NCBI GenBank assembly: GCA_019914995.1
Contig: CM034127.1
Location: 3,224,001 to 3,288,000 of the forward strand
Length of the DNA: 64,000 bases
From: Acanthochlamys bracteata
Taxonomy: Eukaryota > Streptophyta > Magnoliopsida > Pandanales > Velloziaceae
Direction: 5' to 3'
Part shown: piece after piece, positions 1 to 11,348 of the stretch
How the letters are laid out: each line of letters starts with the position of its first letter
Numbering within the stretch: the stretch's first letter is position 1
Made by a program: the position numbers and the translations under genes
Notes under the pieces: model-generated
What the model was told of the DNA's origin: nothing
The model's input: only the letters and a program-made list of their open reading frames with translations
Databases searched by the model: none

Positions 1-204
1 TCGGTGACCGCTAAAACAACTCCGAACAGGATTCTCTCAAAAATTCTCTATCTTTGCCTATAAAGACGTATATGCTATGATCAGTAGTTGTTCAGAAATA
101 TCAACAACTCTCAAGTTATTGATGCGTTTCCTTTCTTTCTTTCTCATCGATCTTTCAACAAAGAATCGAAGAACAAAAGTAAAGAAAGAGAGGAGAAAGC
201 CGCC

Positions 205-1545
205 ATGCCTTCGACGATGGCTTCAGCGTTCGATTTGTTTCAGCATTGGCCTGAGTCTGTGAAGAACGACCCCAAGCTTCTTCAATTTTATAGGGACAAA
301 GTAGAAAACCAGAGGCGGAAGTTAATCGAGCGTGACATGAAGAGGGGGTCGATCGAAGACATGGCACACGGAAGCGACAGCAACGACAACAACAAGAAGC
401 TTAAAGCAGCGATGATCGACGATGCGAACACTGTAGTTAATTCAGAAGATAGGCGTGCGTTCATGAATGGTAAGGTCCCTAACATGAAGAACTGGCAGAT
501 ACATGCAAGCAGCAAAGATGATGACAACAACAACACTAAGCGCGACACAATGATCGATTTTATGAACCGTATGTTTAAAGCTGACAAGGAAGAGGCTTGG
601 ATAAGCAGCGGTGCGAGCAGTTCCTCTATAGAGAAGCCCTCTCCCGATAAGAAGAAAGAAGAGCGCGAGCATTACAGCGTGCCACCGGTAAACCCTCTCT
701 TGGAGACCGTGGAGAAGATGAATAGCATTGCTCGGAAGATGGGAGGCACCACTCCAGTGCTCTTTTACAGCAAGGCTGTAACGAAGAGTGACCTCGATCC
801 GTACCAGAATCGACTCCTCCTCACCGACAAAGGGAAGAACCCGATAAGGGAAAATCTGAATGGCCTGCTCACTCCCAGGGAACAGAACCTGCTAATAAAG
901 AAGCAAAAGCCACAGGGAACTGATAAGAAGGACAAATCGGGGTTGCCTGTGTGCCTAGTGGACGGTGACGGAAACCAGTACAAAATCAACGACGTGAACG
1001 AGCACGGGAAATTGATGTTTGCAGAGCTGAGATTTCTGAATTCTAACCAAGGGTTTAGGATCGTTGGTTCCAATTACACAGAGTTTGTCAAGAAATACGG
1101 CCTGAAATACAAGATGGACGTGATTCGAGTCTACATATTCCACGTAAATGATAGAAACGGCGGTGACCCGCAGGTCTGGATCGGTTTGATCAAGGAACCA
1201 ATGCCATCGGAACTAATAAGAGATCGTCCAGTGCAACAACAACAGCAGGAGGTTAATAATAACAACAATGTACTTGCACTATGGGAACCAGAGAAGAATG
1301 AGAACTATTATTCAAGTGAACAATCTGAGGAACAACAATTTACAACTGCTGAAGGAAGTGATCAGAGAAACTATGTTGATTCCTCGGAGCAGATCGGGGA
1401 TGAAGATGGAATTGATTTGTCGTTGTCGCTCGGGCCGCCGTCAGCCAGAGCAGCAGATGGTAGTGGTAGCAATGCTCGACCTACTTTGGCCACACCTCTG
1501 AAGATGGTGGTTCCAAACGGTATTGATCTAACGTTGTCTCTCTAG
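205..1545 (+). CDS. B3-domain (DUF313-type) repressor with two EAR motifs
   Basis: Intronless gene for a 446-residue nuclear protein. I start it at the ATG at 205, which sits in a strong plant context (GCCGCC before it); the frame is open upstream but has no earlier ATG. The N-terminal third is charged and low-complexity. Residues about 185-335 match the plant-only B3 subfamily seen in Arabidopsis At2g31720-like proteins: FYSKAVTKSDLDPYQNRLLL opens the domain and VWIGLIKEP closes it. The C-terminus carries two EAR repression motifs, IDLSLSLG near residue 402 and IDLTLSL as the last residues. EAR motifs recruit TOPLESS-type corepressors, so a repressor role is inferred. Two upstream ATGs exist: a three-codon one at 72 and one at 77 whose frame overlaps the main start and ends at 262. 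A truncated copy lies downstream at 3057. Family call is firm; targets are unknown. Confidence 0.85.
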   Translation: MPSTMASAFDLFQHWPESVKNDPKLLQFYRDKVENQRRKLIERDMKRGSIEDMAHGSDSNDNNKKLKAAMIDDANTVVNSEDRRAFMNGKVPNMKNWQIHASSKDDDNNNTKRDTMIDFMNRMFKADKEEAWISSGASSSSIEKPSPDKKKEEREHYSVPPVNPLLETVEKMNSIARKMGGTTPVLFYSKAVTKSDLDPYQNRLLLTDKGKNPIRENLNGLLTPREQNLLIKKQKPQGTDKKDKSGLPVCLVDGDGNQYKINDVNEHGKLMFAELRFLNSNQGFRIVGSNYTEFVKKYGLKYKMDVIRVYIFHVNDRNGGDPQVWIGLIKEPMPSELIRDRPVQQQQQEVNNNNNVLALWEPEKNENYYSSEQSEEQQFTTAEGSDQRNYVDSSEQIGDEDGIDLSLSLGPPSARAADGSGSNARPTLATPLKMVVPNGIDLTLSL

Positions 1546-3056
1546 TGATCAACATCAACTATCTCTGTGATGATAGATTTTGAGCAGTGCTCTCCTTTTA
1601 AAAATTTTCGTTGATTCAATTATGTAGGCTTTTTATATGTATTTTGTTTTTTTTAGGATAAAGAATGATATATGTTAAAAAATAGAATTATGTTTTTTCA
1701 CTATTCAATGAATGTTGATCCAATTCATATTCATGGCTGCAATCTTAGGCAATTAGTTGCTCTTATTTCCATCCAGTTCGTTCAATATATATATATCTTA
1801 AACAAAGCAAATTTATTTTAATTTCGTTTGAATTGTTAAAAACTTGGTTATTTCTTTCTGAATATGGTCGACTCTAGAAATGTGAATAAGTTAGTAGTTT
1901 TGTCTCACTCAAGTACTTAACTATTGATAGTGACTTAGCTAAAAGAGGAATTGATGGATCTCATAGAGCCTCAAGGTTTTTTCCAAGCAAGAATTGTGAG
2001 TTGAGCATAGAAATTGTGATGCAGAAATTACGGCTTGTTTGGGATGTATACCTGCAGAGTGTTGCATTCAAGGTTCATGTTTAGAATAGTTGAACAAGTA
2101 AATTCTTTTAAAATTTTTTTTATACATATGCTTAATTATTTTATAATATATAATTTATTTATATTTTTTAAAATTAAAAAATCTTTTACGATGTTATATA
2201 TGATTTTTTTGAACTTCAAAAGTTAAAAAATCGTCCAAAAAAGCCATATTAAACTTACTCTAGATATGTAAACTATTTTACAAATATAATTATTACCGAA
2301 TGAATTTTACCAATTAACAAAAATAGTCTAACTAATGCAAGTGAAATAGTCAATAATTATCTGGAACACACTGACTAACACAATAAAGATGTCGATAAAT
2401 TTGCTAACTAGCGAATTATACAAACATTCTATCTGTAAATTTGTACGAAGTACCAACTGTCTACCATTAGCATGTATGTAAAGCTAAATCGTTGGAACCA
2501 AGCTTGTTTTCCTAATCTTTTTTTTATTTCTCGAGCTGAGGAAAGCTGGTATTTTCTGGTGTTTGTTTTCACTTTCCAGATGCTCTCTCTCTATATCTAT
2601 AACCCTTAGCTTGTTTACCTGTAATCTTTCCCCACTATATATACATGCTGTTGTTTTAAGCTTCTTAATTTGCGCAATATCAAGAGGTATGATAATTTTC
2701 CCCCTTATTCGGTCCATATATTGGTTACTCCGATTGGTGGCTAAATAGCACATAAATTGAATTTTCATCCTGCAGAAGTTTCCTTGTGTTAGGTTCGTAT
2801 TCTAACTATACTAGTAGGAAACTAAGGGAAGTGGGAAGTTTGATCTTAATAAGGAGCTACTTAATTGTTGTCTATGCAAAAAAAGCTAGGACAAAAGAAC
2901 TTGTTTCCCTAACAGGAGTTTGATCTTTCAACAACTATTTCTCCGTGATCTATATAAATAAACCTGCTTCTCTACGCTTTGCTTCCTTCATAAGAACCAT
3001 TTAAATCACCCATTGTAGACTAATGCATCGATCGATCAGCCATTGCGACGACGATT
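1546..3056. other. Intergenic, AT-rich
   Basis: No gene seen. The first part is the 3' flank of the B3 gene. About 2030-2240 is a T/A-rich block that begins near a TGTTTGGGATG stretch, a style of border seen at other AT-rich repeats in this window. A TATATAAATA box at about 2952 stands roughly 105 bases ahead of the ATG of the broken B3 copy, so the copy kept a core promoter. Confidence 0.5.
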
Positions 3057-3772
3057 ATGGCTTCTGAAGATGCATGGCCTGATTTTGAGCTTCCGCAGAA
3101 AAACTTCAAACAAATTCATCAGCAGATCATTAAAGACAGGGAGTTGATCGAATCACAGATTATGGAACGCTGCCGTCGCGTTATCAAGAAGAAGAGACTT
3201 CTAGATTCTGAAGAAGAACCGGAAAACATGGAGGTGGAGTACTGGCATAAGAAAAAACTCAAACCAACGATCAAGGATAAAGCATTGAGAGGACGCAGCC
3301 ACCGCATTATCAAGAAGAAACAGAGACCGCTGGATTCTGACAATGAAGACATAGAGTACCAGAACAAGAAGAAACTCGAAGCAGCGACAATCAACAACAA
3401 AGCAATCGGATGTGCTAATGTGTGAATCCGCATTCGTGAAAACGCGAGACCATTAAGCGGCACCTGCACTGGTTTTGGCAATGAGAAGTCCTCACCTCCT
3501 GATCAGAAGGAGAAGCAGCACACCAGCGGCAGCAGAAGAAGAAGAAAAATAAGGAAGGAACGAAGGAAGTAAATAGGGTATATGGCACGCCACCGAGTCA
3601 TCCTATGCCGGAGACAATTCCCAAGATAAATGACATTGCTTTGGGGACGGGAGGCTCACCACCTGTGCTCTTCTTCCGCAAGGTCGTCTCGGAGAGCGAC
3701 ATCACGGAAGACCAGAACCCACTCCTCCTCGCCGATGTGAAACAAGCAAAAAGAATAACAAAAAGAATCTGA
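3057..3772 (+). pseudogene. Truncated, frameshifted copy of the upstream B3 gene
   Basis: A 122-codon frame runs from ATG 3057 to a stop at 3423-3425. It is Lys/Glu-rich and contains an internal duplication: RVIKKKRLLDSEEEP is echoed by RIIKKKQRPLDSDNE about 37 residues later, each followed by a KKKL stretch. After the stop, homology to the neighbouring B3 gene continues in other frames. Around 3457-3520 SSPPDQKEKQH parallels PSPDKKKEEREH. At 3578-3772, GGSPPVLFFRKVVSESD matches GGTTPVLFYSKAVTKSD of the intact gene. The frame then stops at 3770-3772, before the main body of the B3 fold. This reads as a tandem duplicate broken by frameshifts and truncated at its 3' end. A separate short protein could still be made from the first frame, but it would have no B3 domain. 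Confidence 0.75.
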
Positions 3773-4910
3773 AAACAAGGAAGTCGGGAGAGTAGATGAA
3801 CGACGACAACAAGAAGAACAAGATAAATTTTGGTTTACCATTGTTGAACTCTTATTTCTATTTCTCGCTAAAAATGGTCTTTTCCTTAAAAAAGTTAGTT
3901 TCTTTGGCATTAGTATAGTTAATTAGGGGATGTTTGGCATCGCTTATGGCAATGCTTTATTCTCAAAAACTTTTCAAATTTTTAAATAATTTTGTTACAG
4001 TATTTTATTGTTTAAAAAATATTTTAAGAAATAAAATAAATTTATGTGGTATAAACTTTTATGTGTAATTTTTATTTTTAAATAAAAAAATTAAATTTGT
4101 TTTTCAAAAGTTTTTAGAATATTTTTCTTTCTGAAAAGTTTCTTATCATAAGTACTTATAAATGTCTCCTTAATCAGGCAGGTGAGCCAATTGATCTACT
4201 AACACTTTCCTTGCCTTTCAGTACAGCCTCTTCAAAACAAAATCCAGAGAAAACTTGTTACAGACTTGCATATGAATCGATGCATATCTATACGATTGAT
4301 GCATGAGTAATTTATACATGAGCCAAACCACCATGAATGCGTTTCTGTATTACATGATTGATGCAGCATCTTGCAGTTTGCTTTTCAAGTTTTCAATTTG
4401 AATCCTACATATGTAAAACAAGTATCAGTTGTGATGGAGTGCACTACTATTCTGTTCATGTTTATGTTCTAATAAACTAATCTCCTAAACACCACTCTCG
4501 CTGTTTCCAACTTTGTATCAATGCATATAAATCCAACACAACATAACATAGATGGTGAAAACAACAAAATTAATGAAAATAGAAAACAACAGATGTACAA
4601 CAGTGTCTAACAACCAAACCAACCAACACCAACCGCAAACGCCCAAAACTGCCTGCATAAGAACCATTCTCTCTCCTTTTCATCCACCAACTATTTCTTT
4701 CTTCCCTTCTAATTTTGGAAGTGGCACACCTTAAATTTCTCCGTCCTCGTACTCCAAACCTTCCAATCTTTCACAGTCTCACTATGCGAACCTTATATAA
4801 ACCCACAGATCCCTCGTTGTTCTTCACCGCCGGTTGAGAATAAAAGTTTTCTTTTGCAATCTTTCGTCTTCAGAAATTTTTTTTTCTGAACCCTCAAAGC
4901 AGAGTGAACC
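3773..4910. other. Intergenic and promoter region
   Basis: About 3925-4170 is an AT-rich block starting with GATGTTTGGCATCGCTTATG and ending near ACTTATAAATGTCTCC, similar in character to other AT-rich repeats here. The right part is the promoter and 5' UTR of the small acidic protein gene. No coding frame is convincing. Confidence 0.45.
4794..4801 (+). promoter_or_regulatory. TATA box of the small acidic protein gene
   Basis: TATATAAA lies 110-117 bases before the ATG at 4911. Spacing fits a TATA box with a short 5' UTR. Confidence 0.6.
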
Positions 4911-5455
4911 ATGGGTGGCTGTGCTAGCAGGCCTAAGGCATCCGAAGGTTCCGCCCCTGAGGAGCTCCCTGCTGAGGGTTCGGCTGTGCCTGAAGTCACC
5001 ACCAAGGAGATCCAAGCCGATGCTCCCCAAGAGGTACTCATGCATTCTATGGTAAAAGTTTCTTCGGAGTTCTACCAAGCTGACCTTACTATCTAAGAAC
5101 TTAAGCTGACAGATGAAACACATCGATTCTATAATGTTTTTTTATCTTTTGTCTTCTTGGCATTTCGTCTAAAGAGTTGGTTCTTATGTTGTAGGTCAAG
5201 GTTGAAGAGGAGAAGAAGGAAGAAGCTCCTCTGGTGGACCTCTCAGAAGCAAAGCAAGATGAGGAAAGCGTGGAGCCAAAGCCTGAGACTCTGGCTGCAG
5301 AGACACCAGCTGAGGCAGTAGCAGTAGAGGCAAAGGAGGAGGAAGAGCCAAAAGAAGAGGGAGTAGAAGTTGCAGAGAATCCAGCTGTTGAGGAAGTAAC
5401 TGAAAATAAGGGCGAACCGGCGGCCACTGAAGAGAAGGATGAAACTTCTGCATGA
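4911..5455 (+). CDS. Small acidic protein with N-myristoylation start
   Basis: Two coding exons, 4911-5033 and 5195-5455, joined in phase 0 across a 161-base intron (donor GAG|GTACTC, acceptor TTGTAG|GTCAAG); 127 residues in all. It begins MGGCASRPK: Gly2 is a consensus N-myristoylation site and Cys4 a likely palmitoylation site, so attachment to the plasma membrane is inferred. The rest is very rich in Glu, Ala, Pro, Val and Thr, has no predicted fold and no transmembrane segment, and looks disordered. Short plant proteins of this MGGC type followed by an acidic tail are common but uncharacterised. A TATA box sits about 110 bases upstream. Exon structure is well supported; function is unknown. 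Confidence 0.8.
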
Positions 5456-6255
5456 ATATTGACGTTCAACGAAAGTTTTCCGCATATGAATGTAAATCTC
5501 TTGTTGGACTCTTAAACATGGAGTAATTGTCACCAATTCATTTTATACCAATCACTACTAGTACATATTCTCTTACGCTATTTTTTGGTTCAGCAGATCA
5601 TCAACTAAATTCATACAGCAGGAAAAGAAAAAAAGATCATCAACTACATTTAATTTTCAAGACAAGAACCTGCAGTACTTGATGTAACTCACAGAATGAT
5701 CGAACATAATCATGAACAAGCAAGTTTGAATTTTCATGTATAGAATGGAATCTTAAAGCATAACTGAACGAGAACAAAAACTTTTTCTGCATTAGCTTTC
5801 TTTTTTTTATGCAGTATCTTACCAGTAGTGCCATTCTTACATGATCAGTCTTTAATCTTCTACACAGAAGACATGTATTCAAGTCAATTGAATGAGAACA
5901 GAAATTAGGGTTCTTGTCATTCTGCGTAAACAGAAAATTCTTAGAGAAGGATTGATGCCCATAAGTCATGTATGGCCTGTTGGGTATGTCAAGCGCGCAA
6001 TATACCTCAATAAACCGAGAAGCGCAAGAAATGCAACCATTACGCAATGACTTTAAGGATAATATTGACCATGTAACAGTTGTTTTAAATAAGGATAGGA
6101 AACCCAAGAAACACAGCCAAAAGCATTACTCTGCAGACATAGAATTCCTACTAATTGGAGAATATCAAATGGAGTATGACTCGAGAAGACTCAGGTGAAC
6201 AGACATGTAGCAGGGAACCTTACACTGAAATGGTACAACTGAAACCAGCAGCAAT
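5456..6255. other. Region between convergent genes
   Basis: Holds the 3' flanks of the acidic protein gene (plus strand) and of the DUF1295 gene (minus strand). Several frames are open for up to 155 codons here, but they resemble no family and overlap expected UTRs. No gene called. Confidence 0.5.
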
Positions 6256-7706
6256 TTAGCTGTGCTTTCCCTTCTGCTCTTTGATGCTCGACTTAAACCA
6301 AGGGATCCAAACTGATGTAGTCTTCTGGTACTGTCTGTATACTTCAGCTCTGTACTCTTGCTTTAACATTCTTCGCTCCACTAACACTGTGACATATGCT
6401 AAACAAAGGCTATTCACAAGCGGCCCGATCAACATCCATCCATGTCCAAGATTCCAACTGAATAAGAACAGGCCCCACCACCAAAGCTGCTCCCCAAGGT
6501 AATTCGGATGACGAGAGTACCTCCATAAGCCTTTGTCAAGACAGGGCACTTTGAGTGCACCCTGCTCTTTTAAAGCTTCATTGTTGCTTACAAACTCGTG
6601 GAGCTGTGTATCTGCAAAATAAGCAATAACAATTCCGAATACACAAATTGTGGCAGCAATGGCATCGTACATATCCCAGGGCTTGGAGCTCGTGTGAATT
6701 GCATACATTGGCAGACATATGGCAATTAGAAAAATCTGCCAAACAATCTCAAAACTTAAATCACGTTGCACTTTTGTTTAATAAAAAACAAAGAAAAAAA
6801 AGAGATTGTATTTTAAAGCTTAGAAATGTTTCCTGCCAAGTGCCAACTTACATGCGTAGAGGCATTTCATCAAATAGGTGCAGTGTATTACAACAGAGTG
6901 TGTGATATTCTAGGTGTTCTATCAAATTCCAACTACCGTTCCTGATTTACATTTTAAGAAGACAGTTAACATCTCTTACGAACAGTTACCTGCTGCGATA
7001 GATATATGGCAAAGAAGGAAATCCACCACCAGTGCTTCCCATGTTGCCATCTCATCTCATTAAACCTCCAGTCTTCCCTCTCTCCCCACTGCCACTTCTC
7101 CCTCCGAAAATAATTATGCGTCAGCCTGACGCTCCATGCCGAGGTAAGCACAACAACCACCATCGACCTGACCGTGTCAGCCACTGCCCTTGGATGGCTA
7201 GCATAGTAATGCACCAGCATCACCGGAATCACCGTCCAGTAGAGATCTATAATCTGAACCAACAACGCATTATTTGCACTTTCAATTAACTTTCAGATGT
7301 TAACCAGAAAGAAGAAACCATGCCGCTTACTACAACCAAATTAGAGCGTATTCGGATTTTCAGATTCAAGTATGAGTGAGCAAATTAGACTAACAACACA
7401 TGTTATTCAACCAACCAATTCACAAATTCTAAAATACTGTACCCAGTGATTGGATAGAAGTAAGCCGATGACCCAGAAGAGAACGTCGACGTTGAGGAAG
7501 AAGAGAAGGTTGGCAAGGAGTAGCGGGTGGTCATAGCACCATTGCCAGAGCTGTGAAGTTTCCAAGCTGGAAACAGAACTAGAATTTGAACTGGAACTTG
7601 AATCATGTTGGTGGTAATGGCGAAGAAAAGAAAGATAGAAGATTATTGAAGGCAGTGGAGCAAGGAATGCTATAGTTGCGTTTCTCAAGTTTCTCCACAT
7701 TGCCAT
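6256..7706 (-). CDS. DUF1295 / steroid 5-alpha-reductase-like membrane protein
   Basis: Three exons on the minus strand: 7706-7443, 7253-6990 and 6735-6256, with clean GT..AG borders and phase-0 joins, giving 335 residues. The first two exons each encode exactly 88 codons. Several hydrophobic segments (for example LLLANLLFFLNVDVLFWVI and IIDLYWTVIPVMLVHYY) indicate a polytopic membrane protein. The last exon has the family signature GLWRYSRHPNYLGEQLWWWG, shared by DUF1295 proteins, steroid reductase C-terminal domains and isoprenylcysteine methyltransferases, where the RHP..GE motif helps bind the cofactor. A Ser-rich loop follows the first membrane segment. Substrate is unknown; a redox or methyl-transfer role on a lipid in the endoplasmic reticulum is inference only. 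Confidence 0.88.
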
Positions 7707-9094
7707 TGCTAGACTTTAGAGAAGTGATCAGCGTAGGAGTGCGAAGGTTTAGAGAGCGTTACGGTGGCTATAAATAGTAGTGAGCATCTTTTTATATTGC
7801 TCCCTTCATTTGTAGTTTATTGTTCTGTAAAATATTATTCCATCAATGATTGCGTGGTTTTTCTGGTGCATTTCCGCGCAGAAAGTGGAAGCAGTCCTGA
7901 ACCATTATTTTGAAGCAGCTGCTTTCCTTGCTTGTTTCCGGTGTTGTGGAGAATGAAGGATACAAAACTTAAGATAAGGGACCACTTGACGGCGCTGAAA
8001 GATGGAATATTAAAGGGATCCGTACCGTTTATTAACGAGATTTAGAAACAAAGATGAGCTTTAGAAATTCTTGTTGTGCTGTTGGTTCTCTGCTTGTCTG
8101 GTATAGTACCTGATAAAGCGAACTGAATACAGGTCAATGACAGTATGTAAAGAGGCAACAAACACCAAGAGAATGGAAGTCTTTACGGCAAAGAGTTCTC
8201 TTTTACCCGCAGATTTCAGAGCCGCCAACTACTGGTTAACCCAGATGGAACGAACCTATTTTGGCCTAAACAGGCTTATGACAACAAAAACAACAGAACA
8301 TTGCTGCTCAAACCTTGATTACAAAACTCTCACAGTTCTCCTCTACATCCAGATCGGAAGTATTAAACAATGAGCAAATTCAGGGAGCAAAACACTAGCA
8401 AATTCAACAAAAATTTTTGGGCCATGTTGATCACCCTGACCTCATGTTCATGGACCACCATTTTCATGAGAACGTAAACACAGTTTCCCTGAACCATCCA
8501 AGCATTTACTTACCGGAGTTGACAATGACTGATCAGTCTATAGAAAGCACACCCAACCCAAGTTCCACTGCTTCACAAACCTCAGCATCTCCCCAACTGT
8601 ACCTTTAACACCTCAATCATACACCAACCTTGAACAGAAACCAGTCTCAAATCCCCAGGGTATCCTAAATATTAGAGTAGGAATCATACTGCCAGATTGT
8701 CTGGTAGGAAGTAGGAATCCAGCTAGACATGAAATTCAGATACTTCAGCTGTTCCTCTCACATGTATAACATGATGACAAGAGATCATCTAGAGATTTAG
8801 CTCGCTTACATAACAAACTCAATTTCCTAAATATTGACAGAATGCCCCAATTCTCAACAGTATTTACTCTTAATCTCTACTTTATAAGTCTAGAATGCCA
8901 GTAGTATCCTATGATTGAGGTTGACTATTAAGTGCATGAAAGCAATTAATGTTACTTCTCCAAATTATAGACCCATACAATTCAATAAGGGACTTTGTAG
9001 GAAAACATTCTTCTGGATATAGCTCTCATAAAACTTGGTGTTATGCACGCACATGGCTCCCAAGTGAAGTATGGGTAAGGTGCATCATTAGATA
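7707..9094. other. Intergenic
   Basis: The left end is the promoter of the DUF1295 gene (minus strand). Short open frames at 8137-8608 show no family resemblance and no convincing splice pattern. Nothing else recognised. Confidence 0.4.
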
Positions 9095-10018
9095 TGGAAT
9101 CTTTGCCCCATCATCGAAACTTATGACCCTAATCCTAGTCCGATTGCTATTGTAATACTCAGCCAGTGTAAACAACAGATCCTTTAACTCCTGGCGCGCA
9201 GCTTGATGGCATACAAAATGACCCGTCCCTACCCAAGAACAATGAATGATCACCTAGAGATGTCAACTTCAAAATCTTCATTGCTCTCCAAATTGAAACC
9301 CACCACATATGATATGAATTCCGCATTTCGATATCAAACATAGAAGACAGTGACCAGAAGCAAATTCCCTTCCAATTCAACCAAGTAGGCCTCATCAACA
9401 CAGCAACACCGGGGTTTCATACAAACCGGGTCTAGGTTCTCCATCACAACATGCCCCTGTTTAACACTCAAACATAGATACTACGCTGGCAGGCGACATA
9501 AATTTGTCCCTTATAATACACAGCATCAACAGTGAACCAATTAAAATCAGGAAACTTGACAGCAGTCAAGGATTCATCACAGGCCTACAAAATTTTTAAC
9601 CACTTCCACTTGCATCTCACGGCCAAGATCACACAATCAGTCCTTAACAGGATCAGCAGACAACATAACCTTGCTGGCTAAGTAAGTCTGCCTGCACCTA
9701 AAGCCAAGCTCAATTATATGCCTCCAACTCTTGCTGGTCACCATCTAGCCAGCGCTTGGTCATAGCATACTGGTAGTTAGTGAACTCGGAAGCTGGATTG
9801 GGGCAGGGGTAATAGGATTAAAGAGGGTGCCAGCAGGTTTTGGTCTAAGATTGCCATCCATCCATGTGAAATACCATTGCCGGGAGATCCAAGTCGCGCT
9901 TAGGCAATGACAGCAGGGTTAGGTCCCCATCAGGGGAAAGGTTGAAGAAACTGTAGATTGTGTGAGATGGTGCCCATCATGGTGGTGGCCGAGCAACCAA
10001 GGTGTGGGGTTTCTTGGG
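9095..10018 (-). pseudogene. Decayed F-box/DUF295-type gene
   Basis: Read on the minus strand, short pieces in shifting frames follow the order of DUF295 F-box proteins. PRNPTPWLLG (about 10018-9988) is like the motif after the F-box. It is followed by IYSFFNLSPDGDLTLLSLPK (about 9970-9910), then AGTLFNPITPAPIQLP (about 9835-9790), then EAYLVELEGNLLLVTVFY (about 9390-9340) and VGFNLESNEDFEVDISR (about 9300-9250). SLGDHSLFLGRDGSFCMPSS (about 9255-9195) and YYNSNRTRIRVISFDDG (about 9157-9105) follow. The family hallmark is a LFNPLT..IQLP stretch followed by YLVES.G.LLLV and SLGD.ALFLG. Frames change and stops occur between the pieces, so no intact protein is possible. The part between about 9790 and 9400 is too decayed to follow. 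A possible upstream piece, RRVWKEDYLLNEFSL, lies at about 10168-10121. Confidence 0.55.
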
Positions 10019-10168
10019 CACTCAGAATTTCAGTTTAAGTTGTCCAGTAGATGTAGTTCACTGAAGTTTTTATGCAAATCTTGACCAAGAGGAGGCATTC
10101 AAGTCAGGATATCAGAGTGAAAACTCATTGAGCAAGTAATCTTCTTTCCAAACACGCCTCTGCAATGA

Positions 10169-11238
10169 AAAAGTAATGAACTGTTAGATACAAGTGGATA
10201 ACAGGCAATCAACAAAAGCATTTTAGGTAATAAACCAAGTGATGCCCAACTTTATACTGTATGCATGCTGGAAAACCATAGAGAAAATAAAACATGAACA
10301 GTACAATGATCTATCATAGTGCACCAAACCAGCTTGGCAAGGCCACTAACTTCATCAATCTATTGCCATCAGCTAATGGGTTTTGAGTGAATAAACTATG
10401 GCATGAACGAAGAAGAATCAACATCACGCAAGAAGTAGACCCAACAAGGAACTTAATTCAAAGTAGAAGTCAGAAAACTATTTTCCTGGACAAAGTAAGC
10501 AGGACCCAACCTCATTCTACATGAAGCTCTACAATAAAATCAAGTATAGACACAAAATATCAAACAGAAAAGATGCAGCCATAACTGAGATATGAGCCAC
10601 TAAAATCATTCACCTAAATATGCATTTTCATTGTTATGCAAATCTTTTTATCCCATAGAACAAGAGGTAAGATGAAAACAAATAATTAAAATGGCTATCT
10701 GCAAGGCCATTAAAATATTAAGAAAAAGCAAGTATTAAAAAAGGCCTATCCCAGAATAGGGAGGGGCAAGTCAAAAGGTTTTGCAAACTACCAAAAATGC
10801 AAGTATGTGTTAGCTCCTTAAAAACAAAAAAGGAGTTCCTTCACTAGTGAGGTATCTGCAACAGCCATCCCAATCATTTGGAAATTGCAGTACAAACACT
10901 CAGTCAACAGTGAGTGATACAAATCCAGATAGAACAACTATATAGAAGACATCCCAACCCAAACACCTTCGACCAAATACAAACACTGCACAATACTTTA
11001 CATGTCATACGCAATAGAAAAGTATTGTGTAACACAAGATAACACATAGTGTTCAAACAGACCAACCACATAGTGTACCGCACAATCTAAGTACAAGAAA
11101 TCTAAAAGGGGATTGCATAAATATTACTTGGGTTATAAATAAATTTGAAAACATACAAACGTAAAAGCATAAAAATTCTAAAAAAATTTTGTCCCAAGTT
11201 TAAAAAAAACACAAGAAGTATCTTAACACCGAACCCAA
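10169..11238. other. Unassigned interval
   Basis: No supported gene. If the minus-strand unit that starts near 13410 is real, this interval is its intron or 3' region. No transposon ends or tandem repeats seen. Confidence 0.35.
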
Positions 11239-11348
11239 CTAATGCAGTGCAGGACTCCCAACTCTAGTAGGAAGAGGAGGACGAGGAGAAGCAATTGGCT
11301 GCACCATGAGGGGACCAAGATTGGCTGCACCAGTTGTAGCTTTGGAAA
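11239..11348 (-). other. Exon-like unit 1 of the GAANLG set
   Basis: On the minus strand, a pyrimidine-rich stretch ending CTTCTAAG is followed by an open frame that reads SKATTGAANLGPLMVQPIAS and goes on for 15 more residues, rich in Pro and Arg, to a TAG at 11241-11239. The core that encodes GAANLG recurs at 12118-12172 and 12361-12423. The unit also holds an internal second copy of TGGTGCAGCCAAT. It looks like a terminal exon, but no matching protein is recognised. Confidence 0.35.

Noticed and set aside
5640..6107. 155-codon minus-strand open frame
   Set aside because: No family resemblance, no compositional signal, and it lies in the expected 3' flanks of two convergent genes.
9159..9401. 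Intact 80-codon minus-strand gene
   Set aside because: It is one frame of a frameshifted DUF295 relic; homology continues in another frame after its stop.
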